Below, one piece after another: positions 37,853 to 47,013 of a stretch of DNA of 64,000 bases. The stretch is taken from assembly GCA_022036555.1 (NCBI GenBank), contig CM039126.1, positions 11,667,591 to 11,731,590 of the forward strand, read 5' to 3'. A program made the position numbers and the translations under genes. Origin of the DNA: Microstegium vimineum. Its lineage: Eukaryota; Streptophyta; Magnoliopsida; Poales; Poaceae. Every line of letters starts with the position of its first letter. The stretch's first letter is position 1. The notes beneath the pieces are model-generated. The model was not told the DNA's origin and did not search any database. It saw only the letters and a program-made list of their open reading frames with translations.

Positions 37853-38112
37853 CTCCATCCATCCCAAATTGTAAGTCATTCCAAAAATCTTAGAGAGTCA
37901 AAACATCTCAAGTTTGACCAAGAATTATAGACAAAATTATAAAGATTTATAACATCAAATAGGTATATGATGAAAATATAATTGATAACGAATCTAATGA
38001 TACTTATTTGACATCATAAATATTATTATATTGTTATATAAGTTTGGTCAAATTTGAGAAACTTTGACTCTCCAAAATTCTTAGAATGACTTACAATTTG
38101 TGATGGAGAGAG
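37853..38112. mobile_element. Stowaway-like MITE upstream of PP5
   Basis: A 260-bp element, TA-flanked (37,851-37,852 and 38,113-38,114), close in sequence to the copy in the PP5 intron (shared AACATCAAATAGGTAT-type and ATAATTGATAACGAATCTAA interior). It sits directly beyond the probable PP5 promoter. Confidence 0.88.
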
Positions 38113-38812
38113 TAGGTACTAGCAAACGTACACGTACATTGTAACGAGTGATTAAAAATATATATATATTTTTTCCTCGTAATGCTAAGCACAAACGTAT
38201 TTGCTCATAGATATAATAAGTAAATGGTAATCCAAATTCGGACGTGGATTTGAGAGTCCACCTGCCTTAAACGCTTGGTTTTTTTACCTTTATTACCGTC
38301 CGAGAGTCCCTTGTGTGTCGTGTCCGAATATACGTACTTTCTTTGTTCAGTCTTGTTTTATATATGTCTCTATTAAGGTTTGTTTGGTTGCTGGGTTAGG
38401 GAGGGGTAGGATGGGATGGACCCAGGTTTATTGTTGTTTGGATGAGTCACGGCGGGAACGGGGTCATCCCAGGTCCTATATTCGCTCGAGATTCCTCAAT
38501 CCCGCGTACCACTTTTTTTCACGGACGGGGGATCCCAAGTGGGACGACGCGGACTGAGGCTCGATCGCGAGAAGACAGAGGAGCCGCGCCGGACACCGCC
38601 ATGGTGGAGCTCCGACCATAGAGCGCACGCGCCGGACACCGCCATGGTGAGCTCCGGTCGTAGAGCGCATGGGGCACATCCGGTCGTCCGCCGCCGCGGA
38701 CCAGCTCCGCCCGCCCTCTCCTCGCGAGCAAGCACACGACGAGCTCTGCCCCATCACGTCGCCGGAGACCTCTATCCCGCCACCTGCAGGCGAGACCTGC
38801 CCCGCCGCCGCT

Positions 38813-40739
38813 TGAAAGGTCCTAATCCAAGGCTAGAGGAGGGTGAATAGCCTAAATCAAAATCTAAAACAATTCTCAACAACAAGTTAGATCACAAGAT
38901 GGCAAAGCAAGGATTGCACTAGCTTACTAGGGGATGCGAAGCTTCCTAACCATAATTTCTATCCTAATATAGCTCTAAGATCACTCAATGCCTACACAAT
39001 TCTAGTAGCCCACAAGCACAACCTAATATACTAAGACAGGTATGAGAAAGGTAATGCAAAGGATGGGAAGGTGATTATACCGCCGTGTCGAGGTGATGAA
39101 CCAATCAAATGAACTCCAATCAATCACAATGATGAACAAGAGTTTGACACTTGATTTTTCACCCGAGGTTCACTACCTTGCCAACTAGCTACGTCCTCAT
39201 TGTGTCGGCTCACTCACTTGGAGGTTCACGATCTAATTGGCATCACACGCCAAACCCGTCACCGGGTGCCGATTCCAACTGCCGCACAACCAACACAAGA
39301 TGAGGGCACTCCAAGACATGCGCAATCCACTAGAGTTACCTTTGCGATCTGCCGCGGGGAAGGCACAAGAACCCCTCACAATCATCACTTGTGGTCGACG
39401 AAGCACAATCACCAAGCTTCTCGAATCCACACCGCTTGCTCCAACCGTCTAGGTGATGGCAATCACCAAGAGTAACAAGAAACTAGCAGCGGTATCAACT
39501 CCCAAGTGCCACTAAGATGAACTCACTTCATGCAATGCACTTGAACACTCAACTCTCTCAAGTGGATGATCAATCAATGATGAGATGAGTGGGAGTGTGT
39601 GTCACAAGCTCACAAGAGTATGCAATAGCCAAATGTGCAAGAGAGCCTCCTTGAACCAGCCACACACCCTTTTATAGCCTTCTCAAAGAAACTAGCCGTT
39701 TTGCACTTGGGGTTGCTGAAATCGTAACCTCCAGACCACTCTGAGACCACCGGACCAATGCACTTGGTCCGACGCTATGGTCCGGAGCTTCCTAGAGCGC
39801 CACGTGTCCACTGACATTTGAATTCGACCGTTGAAGCTTCAAATCTTCTGACCTCCGGACCACTTGCCATAGTCCGGAGCCTCTGGTCCGACGCTTTCGC
39901 CTTGGTTTCATCAAGCAACACAGTAAGCACCCTGCCTTCGGACCACTAGTCCGGAGGTACCCACCGGACCATATCATCTAGTTCGGAGCCTCCTCAGAAC
40001 TTTGACCAAAACCATGCAGGAAGCTCCTGGGCTCCGGACCACTGATCCGGAGCAGACCGCCGGACCATGTCACCTGGTCCGGAGCTTGGCTTAGTCTTCT
40101 ACCTTGCTCAACCGAGCCACCGGACCCTTGTCTAATAGTCCGGAGCACCTCCGGACCACTAGTCCGGAGCTTCTCTGCCTGGTAACCAATGCTAGGAGCA
40201 GACCGTCGGACCACCTCCTATGGTCCAGAACTCCTATGCAAACTGGTTCGGTGCTTCTGTCTTGGTCTAAATTCTCTTCTCTTTTCTTTCCTTGATCTCA
40301 TGTGCCACCACCAAGCGTTTCACTGACTTGTGCATGTGTGTTGTCATATTTTATCAAGTTTTACAAGGGTTGCTCATTAGGATTAGATGCAATGCAATTC
40401 ATGCTCAACCTAATGGCACTCGATAGTTGTAACTACATACTATTTCCTCCCTCTTAATAGTACAGTTATCTATCCTAAATGTGATCACACCCACTAGGTG
40501 TCTTGATCACCAAACCAAAAAAACCTAGCTTATACCTTTGCCTTGTATGGCTCTTAGGGTCTCCTCCTTCTCTCTTCTTCTCCAAGTGTTAGCTCATTGA
40601 TGGCCTTTCTCCTTAGCCTCCTCCTTGCTTCATCACTTGTCCTCTTCACTTCACCTTGGTGTACTCAACCTACTTACACTTAGAGCTAGGTTAGTACTTA
40701 GGTTTTCATCAATTACCCAAAACACTTAGGGATCTTTCA
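38813..40739. mobile_element. Solo LTR of a retrotransposon
   Basis: A 1,927-bp insert begins TGAAAGGTCC and ends GGATCTTTCA (TG...CA with short inverted ends) and is flanked by the 5-bp duplication CCGCT (38,808-38,812 and 40,740-40,744). No gag-pol frame, primer-binding site or second LTR is present, so it looks like a solo LTR left by recombination. Its middle carries the TCCGGACC repeats annotated separately, a feature common in LTRs of abundant panicoid retrotransposons. Confidence 0.78.
39730..40240. repeat. Clustered palindromic TCCGGACC repeats in the LTR
   Basis: Around ten copies of short, near-palindromic phrases such as CTCCGGACCACTxGTCCGGAGC and CCGGACCATxTxxTCTGGTCCGGAGC recur at irregular spacing. 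They could fold into hairpins on either strand. Divergence between copies and the variable spacers exclude a CRISPR array. Confidence 0.8.
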
Positions 40740-41396
40740 CCGCTGCGACGAGGTCGCCGGAGAAGGAGCTGGAGGAGTAAGGCCATCCGCTGCAGCGCGG
40801 GCGCGGCCGAGATCCGGCCCGCCGCCGCCACCGCCGCCCGACCCCGTCTCCTCGCGACGAGCGCTACCCGAGCTCCGCCCGAACTCCATCCCGCTTTGCC
40901 CCGCTGCCGCTGCGACGAGTTCGACGGGGAAGGACGCGGTCACGCGAGGACGAGCGGGCGAATCACGCGCGGCGGGGCTCCCGTGCGGTTGGGGAAAAGT
41001 GACGAGGAGAAAAGAAAAAAAGAAAAAAAAAATTGATAAGTGGGCCCCACCTGTCAGTTGCCTATCCCGATTTTGATGTCCCCGAACCAAACAAAAAACA
41101 CGTTGGTCCCAACAAAAAACACGTTGGTCCCAACCCTCTCTAACCAAACAAAAAATGGAATCATCTCATTCCATAAAACAGAGTCAGGACCATCCCATTC
41201 CACCTTAACTCTCAACCAAATGCACCCTTAACGGCTGAGATCCGGTTCATTTTTTCTGACCATCCGAGCCTCTTAAGAATTTTGGTAATGCAGATGCAGT
41301 TTCTCTCTTTATTATAAGGGAATGGGCCGGGCCAAAATCGGGTGGAGAGATTGCCTCTTTATTATTAGGTATAGATATAGATTTCAACCTTCTTAT

Positions 41397-42190
41397 ACTG
41401 TCTCCAATAGTGGGAAGGCAAATGGTGAGAGGCATTGCCTAGTTTGGGTACTTTCCAGTACAAGGGTGTGTGACCCAAAACGAAGCCTCTTCGATAGTCG
41501 GACGCATCCTCATCCCCATTTTTCCTTGCCAAGCTCGTCGGCGGCCGCCGCTCTTCGTAGCTCATCGACGCCGCACCTCTCGTCCATGTTCTCCCCTGTG
41601 CAGTCTCCCTCCCTTCCCCTCCCCCTCTCTCTCGGTCGTCCATGGGCAGAAGGCGGAGGTCTCTCGTTCGCGCCCTCCCGCGCTGCCGGACATATGAGCC
41701 GCGCGCAGACCGCACCACCAGCCTCCCTCCGACGAGCTGCCTCCCCATGGCTGCGAGATCTGGTGAGCACGACTCGGATAGTGAGCTCCTTCTCCTACGC
41801 CGACCTCCCTCCCTCCCTTCGTTGTTCCCCTGTGAGATCCGACGAGCATTGGACGAGCGGCTCCGGAGTTGCTCCCATGGCGAGCTCGCGTCGGCGAGCC
41901 GACCACACCTCATCGCGGTCTCGCCTGGCAGCGCCGCCCGCTCCACCACCAGCGCTTCCTCCGACACGGCAGCGAGCGGGCCACCTCGACGTGCGCGGGC
42001 AGGAGGCGGAGGCAGAGGCGTGCGCGGGCGATTTGCATGGCGAGGAGAGAGGAGACTCTTTTCTGGGTCTCCTTTGGGCTAGTAGGCAAAATGGGTCATG
42101 CCTTTGGGTCTCCTGTTGAAGGTCATTTTTTATAGGAAAATCACTGTTTGGAATGCATTTTTGGGTTTAGGTGTCCCTGTTGGAGACGGT
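41397..42190. mobile_element. TIR element filled with GC-rich, gene-like sequence
   Basis: Ends ACTGTCTCCAATAG and CTGTTGGAGACGGT are inverted, and CTTAT flanks both sides (41,392-41,396 and 42,191-42,195). The 794-bp interior is Ser/Pro/Arg-coding in several frames, with an open frame of 265 codons from 41,322, but no protein domain is recognisable. It may be a Pack-type non-autonomous element with captured host sequence. The superfamily is unclear because a 5-bp target duplication does not fit Mutator (9 bp) or hAT (8 bp). Confidence 0.6.
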
Positions 42191-42195
42191 CTTAT

Positions 42196-43186
42196 CCATC
42201 AGTTTAAACTGTTTTACCGAAACACCAATGACTTCATTTCTTGATTTGTTCCTTCCTAAGAGCTAGAATTGTTTTCGGTAGAGCTAGAGCCTTACCAAAC
42301 ACACTCAAAGAAAACGACGATGTATGTAGGCCCGAAGAAACGATGGTGGGCGTCTGCCTTCGCTAGAGTAGTGAAAAGGTTAGGTGTCGTTTGGATTGTG
42401 ACAAAAACAGTGGGAATGAGAAATAACGAAAGTGGATAACATGACACTTATTGGGATATATGGAATGTGATAATAACTAGGTGCACGATAGGATAAGATG
42501 AGCTCATATCCCACAGACACATATCTAATGGGATGGGTGGGTTACAGACGAAAAACAATTGACAAAGAGCCACACCTGTGAGCTCCACTATCAGAGAGAG
42601 TTAGTTCTACGCGAGACTAGCTAGACATACGCCTTTACTAGATTCAGAGCCAATGGTCCACTTGTGGATCTAGAACCACCAGTCCCTACACCTCGCCTTC
42701 ATCCGCGGAAGGTAGAGCCTATGAGCTTCTACTTGGCTGCTTGCTTTGCAGCTCGGCTGTCACTAGAGTCCTCGGGCACGAACAAGCAGGAAGCAGGAAG
42801 GTAAGAGGAGCAGATGTATAACCCCATTAAGAAAAAGCTTTAGCTGATTTCCTGATAAATTCAACGGGAGCTCTACAAAAAGTTTAGCGAGTGCACTCCT
42901 AATGTAGATCCTACCATAATTTCTGTGATTATTTATTATTGCTCTATTTATTGATTTTTGCTGATATAGAACTATATTTAGCGAGTGCTTGGATCTAGGG
43001 CTAAAATTTAGTTCATGTTACATTAGACTTTTCAGATGTTAACTAAGATGATTAAACATGATCTAATTATAAAATTAATTACATAGGAGTAGATTAATTA
43101 GCGAGACGAATCTACTAAGCCTAATTAATCTATGATTAGCCACTACTAGCTCCGCTTGGTGGCAAAACCGCAGTCGGCTGCCGGCG
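42196..43186. other. Intergenic spacer, MITE remnants
   Basis: No gene seen. 42,960-43,150 contains a grass MITE interior (GCGAGACGAATCTACTAAGC) without clear ends, and 42,380-42,530 resembles another TTTGGATTGTG-type element remnant. Confidence 0.4.
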
Positions 43187-43200
43187 TTGAGCAGGCAGGG

Positions 43201-43297
43201 TAGTCCCCTCTATTCCATCTCCTATCCACAGCCCCCCGTCGACGCTGAGCTGGTAGGACTAGTCCCCTCTATTCCATCTCCTATCCACAGCCCCCCG
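43201..43297. repeat. Two-unit 38-bp direct repeat
   Basis: A 38-bp unit starting TAGTCCCCTCTATTCCATCT is repeated exactly at 43,201-43,238 and 43,260-43,297 (59-bp period). A third partial unit (ATTCCATCTCATCTCCTATCC) follows at about 43,318. Confidence 0.9.
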
Positions 43298-43403
43298 ATT
43301 CCACAGCTCCTCGGCGATTCCATCTCATCTCCTATCCTGTTGCACAAAAGAGCGAGATCAATGCTAATCTCAGTCTTCAGTAACTGAAACTGATCTGTAC
43401 TCC

Positions 43404-43640
43404 ATGGATGACTATCTTCAACAGCAAGAAATTTTAGATGATTTAGGCTATCATCTAGTAGCTGAAATGCAGTCCCTTGTTGATGTTTTACAAGGTGGAA
43501 AAACTCAGCTTGGTCCTAGTCGATATGTGGACAAACCTCTTGAACACGCCATCCAACAAGTAATGGATGACTACTCCCCAAATCCAGTCTACGATGAGAC
43601 ACATTTTGTACGAGGACAAACGATTGATATAGTTCATCTT
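43404..43640 (+). pseudogene. Harbinger-type transposase-derived fragment
   Basis: The frame encodes about 75 meaningful residues. The part VDKPLEHAIQQVMDDYSPN followed by PVYDETHFVRG resembles the N-terminal region of plant PIF/Harbinger-type nuclease proteins, which usually reads R...LxxDYFxxNPVYxxxxFRRRFRM. After FVRG the similarity stops and the frame drifts to an unrelated hydrophobic tail, so it is a truncated relic. Similarity is from memory and short. Confidence 0.4.
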
Positions 43641-44071
43641 TACCTTGTGAATATTGTCTTTCAGTTAATTTACCGGTCTATTAGCTTTCTCATGCAAGTG
43701 TGAAACTGAAACTTTTTTATAAAACTATTAGCTTTCCTGCACCCTTTCCTTCTACTATTCGTATTCTGTCAGTGTGAAACTAAACCTACTTAATTTCTGT
43801 GATCAGAGCATGTAAGTGCAAAACTGATGAGTGTTCTCTTTCCTTGAAATGCAAGTGTGAAACTGGAGTGCATTTCATGATGAGGTGATCTACGTTTTAA
43901 ACACAGTGCATCAAGAAAAGGCTACATAATAATGTTTGGCACTTGTTTATTTGTGTTGCATATAAGTATTCATTAAATTTCTTTTTTCATGGAAACTACT
44001 TATATAAATTTGTATTGGGAATGATAGTTTCTAACGGTGGAGTCTTTGGAGTGTCCTCACAGGATTCGATT

Positions 44072-44698
44072 TGCGGACGCCGACGCCGGGGCACCACGCA
44101 GTGCAGAAGGTGACGCTGATCCCACAGGGGCAGGCGCGCGGACTGACGTGTTTCCTGCCGGCGATGACCTGACTCTGGTGCCCAGGCAGCAGACCTCCGC
44201 GCGCATCGTGGGCGGCCTCGGCGGGCGCGCCGCTGAGGAGGTGATCTCCGGGGAGCCCGAGGTGACGACGGGCACGGCGGGCGATCTGCAGACGCAGCAC
44301 CACGTTCGGGATGTCGGAGATCGGGCGGTCGGGCCGTGGGCGCTCATGGAGCCGGCCGCACAGAGCGGCGACGTAGTGCTGCGGATACTGGCCCGGAACT
44401 CGATGTCGGAGGAGCTCGCGGCGGACATCGACAGGGCCGTGAAGCGCATCATCGACCAGGCGTACGAGGTCGCCAAGGAGCATCTCAGGAGGAACCGCGT
44501 GGCCATCGATCAGCTGGTGCCGCCAAGGAGCATCTCAGGAGGAACCGCGCGGCCATCGATCAGCTGGTGGACGTGCTCATGGAGAAGGAGACGCTCACCG
44601 GCGACGAGTTCATGTTCAAGGCGACCTTGTCGGAGCACGTGGACATTGGCAAGGGGCAGAGGGAAACAGCGGCCCGGACAGAGCTGGTCACCGCTTGA
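44072..44698 (+). pseudogene. Decayed duplicate of the FtsH2 C-terminal exon
   Basis: This segment matches exon 2 of the FtsH gene at 29,383-29,941 closely (HAVQKVTLIP, QGQARGLT, ARIVGGLGG, NSMSEELAADIDRAVKRIID, ETLTGDEF, RTELVTA) and shares its 3' UTR beyond the stop at 44,696-44,698. It has no AAA+ domain, HEXXH or transit peptide, so it is not a protease. Breaks: a base missing near 44,160 (CTGCCGGCGATG), an extra 10-base stretch near 44,325, a 50-bp tandem duplication (44,470-44,519 and 44,520-44,569), and three added bases before the end. The residues after GDLQ are missing here too, though with different endpoints from the first copy. It begins at the intron-exon boundary of the parent, so only this exon and the 3' flank were copied. 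Confidence 0.85.
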
Positions 44699-45027
44699 AG
44701 CTTGAGAAGACTAGGACAAGCACTGTACTAGTACACCGTAGTTATAGAAATATATAGAGGCAGCATAGCGTAGTGCAAAATTGCAATAGTATGTTGTACT
44801 TGACACTTGATAGTACCGGTACTGTACATGGTAAACTCAAGAATTTCACCGAAACATGTTCGTTACCCGAATGATACGGGGAATGCTTCTCGCTTTCCAA
44901 AGGACCTAGCATTACTACATTGATCGAGCATAAATAAAAGGAGATACTACATAATAGGATAAGCTGAAATCCGTCATGATGCTTGCAAAAGGACCTCGTT
45001 ACTCAAGCGCATATAACTTGGTTTGGA

Positions 45028-46107
45028 TCATCTTGGTGCCTCCCCTCCTTTGAGAGCCAAGAGGCGCCTCTTCTTGTAGTTGGCCTTGAAGCAGGCCTGC
45101 CTGAGCCTCTTGGTCTTCTCATCCAGCTGCACATACGGCCTCTGCTCCAGGAGCTGCTTCTCCTGCTGCAGCATCTCCACCACCGCCCTCAGCTGCTCCT
45201 CTCCAGTCGCCTTGCCCGCCTCCTGCAGGACCTGCACCGCAACCCACCACCAGTGTCACAAATTCCCATCACAGATTGATTGAATTATGCAAACTTCAAG
45301 TCTATCTGGCGCGCGCAGAGCATTGTGAATGTGAAACTGTGCGGATGGAGAGACATAGGGAAAGGAAACCTGGACATTCTTGATGAGGGACTGCAAGCTC
45401 TTCATTTTGCGATGTGGCCACCTAGGGATGCCCAGTTCCCTGCACCTCTTCTTCAGGAGAGTGAGGCCGACGTTGAGCTCCCGCGTCGCCTGCATGATCG
45501 GCATGTAGAAGTACTGCGACACGAGCTCGAACGTGAGGACCGGCTCCTCTGATCTCACTTGCTGTCCTGCTCTGACGACCTTGGTGTTCGAGGACACTAC
45601 TTCCTTCTCCTCGGCGTAGCAAAGCAGCAGCGGTAGCCTCTCGTTGCCTCCCTCCTCTATCTGCTTGTTGCCAGACTGCTCCATATCATCCCAGTGCCTC
45701 AGCACATCGTCCTCAAAGATGGCGTCGAGCTCACCTGCGTCTCATCAAAGAACAAGAAATCGAGTTCGGAACAAGGCATCATCGTGCATATGAATCTGAA
45801 TTCTGGACAGGAAAAAGAAGCATACTACCTTGCAGAATGTTGCTCGGCGTAATGGTCGAGCACGACGGTTGGAAGTGCAAGCTTGGTAAGGAGAGACCGG
45901 AGAGGAGCGCTTCCTCTTCAAGCAGGTGGTTATCAGGCCAAGCGCCTGTCCAGTAAGGCCACAAGCTGCTGCCAATGCAAACAAGAAAAAAAAAACTGCT
46001 ATTAGCACACTGACATTCTGTGCCGTGAACATGGCTAAAAATTGGGTAGTAGAAAGAAGCAACTAGTGTACTACTACGGTTTACCTCTCTTCATAGTTGG
46101 CCTCCAT
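45028..46107 (-). CDS. RWP-RK (RKD-type) transcription factor, 4 exons
   Basis: Exons 46107-46085, 45968-45829, 45734-45370 and 45231-45028 join in phase with GT-AG sites into a 243-residue protein. The N-terminal part (1-115) is acidic and Trp-rich (SSLWPYWTGAWPDN, LDAIFEDDVLRHWDDME), as in plant RKD proteins. The RWP-RK DNA-binding domain spans about 120-172 (LTFELVSQYFYMPIMQATRE, LKKRCRELGIPRWPHRKMKS), and the C-terminal exon is predicted coiled coil (LRAVVEMLQQEKQLLEQR). RKD proteins are small nuclear regulators, many acting in egg cell or embryo identity and gametogenesis. The core motif here reads RWPHRK where RWPYRK is usual. The first exon encodes only seven full codons; its ATG is the only start that reaches the conserved N-terminus. 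The exact RKD orthologue is not assignable. Confidence 0.9.
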
Positions 46108-47013
46108 GGTTCCGGGAGATGCTGGAACGGAGTTGAAGCCAGCAATATATGGAGAAGATGGAAGGCAAATAATGCGGCTCTTTTAAACCCTGGGATCATT
46201 GGGTTAATGGAAACGGCCATTAAAAACCACGCAAGGAATTAATGCAAAGGGTGGCTAATGGATCGGGAGTTACAGATATAATTAGCTCTTGGTAATTGCC
46301 GAGCATGCCATTGGGGTTCGTGCATTAGAGAGCATGCATAGTGGTCAATCAAAGCCTTTCGGCTAGATTCAGTTCAAGATTTGTTCCTACTTGCACCAAG
46401 GAGTGTAGGAGTACTACTAGTCTTAGCCCATCTATCCATGGCATTTTTTTCCATTGGGAAGTTGAAGTCGTAGCACGTAGAAGTGTCTCAATGGGAAATT
46501 TCTAGCATTTGCCTGAGCTAATATTATAGAACTTTTCTTTTACACATTTCAAAGGATATGTGCTACTCAATTAAATGTTACTCCTACTTTCGTGGGCGTC
46601 CATGGCATAGATTTGGGTTTAGGCTAAGGTTTTTACTTTAGTCATAAATTTATGAACTGATCATTACAGCAATAATAATCATGCATAGGCAATTATGTAT
46701 CCATTCAAGAGGCAGGGGGTGAGAGATTACTTGAGCAGTTGAGTTGGCTCATCTCCATGTAATTTCAACCGTTGGATTTTAAGTTCTTCAAGTTGTAGGC
46801 AAATACTTGGCAAATCAGCAGTGCCCTCATAGACCTTCAAGTTTATCAAGTGTATTAATAAAAGATTTGCGTTTTCATTACCAAAGTAAGGTATAAACAT
46901 TACAAGAGAGACATGTACAGGCTAAGAGCCCAAGAAGAATGGAAAAAAAAGAGCTTGTTTCTACACTGCAAAACCTCTTCTCTGCTCCAAATACAACAAT
47001 TTTATATAGCCGT
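46108..47013. other. Spacer between RKD promoter and PPR 3' end
   Basis: About 900 bases: the RKD promoter side (46,108-46,300, including ATGGAAACGGCCATTAAAAA) and AT-rich sequence with the probable PPR 3' UTR near 46,850-47,013. No gene, MITE or RNA is recognised. Confidence 0.4.

Larger units (their letters stand above)
38377..41227. mobile_element. Harbinger-like TIR element carrying an inserted solo LTR
   Basis: The left end GGTTTGTTTGGTTGCTGGGT and right end CAACCAAATGCACCC are inverted and bounded by TTAA on both sides (38,373-38,376 and 41,228-41,231). ATGGGATGG motifs occur inside both termini. Without the LTR the element is about 920 bp, GC-rich and without a transposase. It contains a 43-bp tandem duplication (from 38,586 and 38,629, each with GCGCCGGACACCGCCATGGT). 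The TTAA or TAA target and the TTTGGTTG ends suggest PIF/Harbinger. Confidence 0.65.

Noticed and set aside
39730..40240. Repeats considered as a CRISPR-like array
   Set aside because: Irregular spacing, diverged palindromic units, plant nuclear context and location inside an LTR.
41322..42119. 265-codon frame as a protein-coding gene
   Set aside because: It crosses the left end of a TIR element, is low-complexity Ser/Pro/Arg, and overlaps equally long frames on the other strand.
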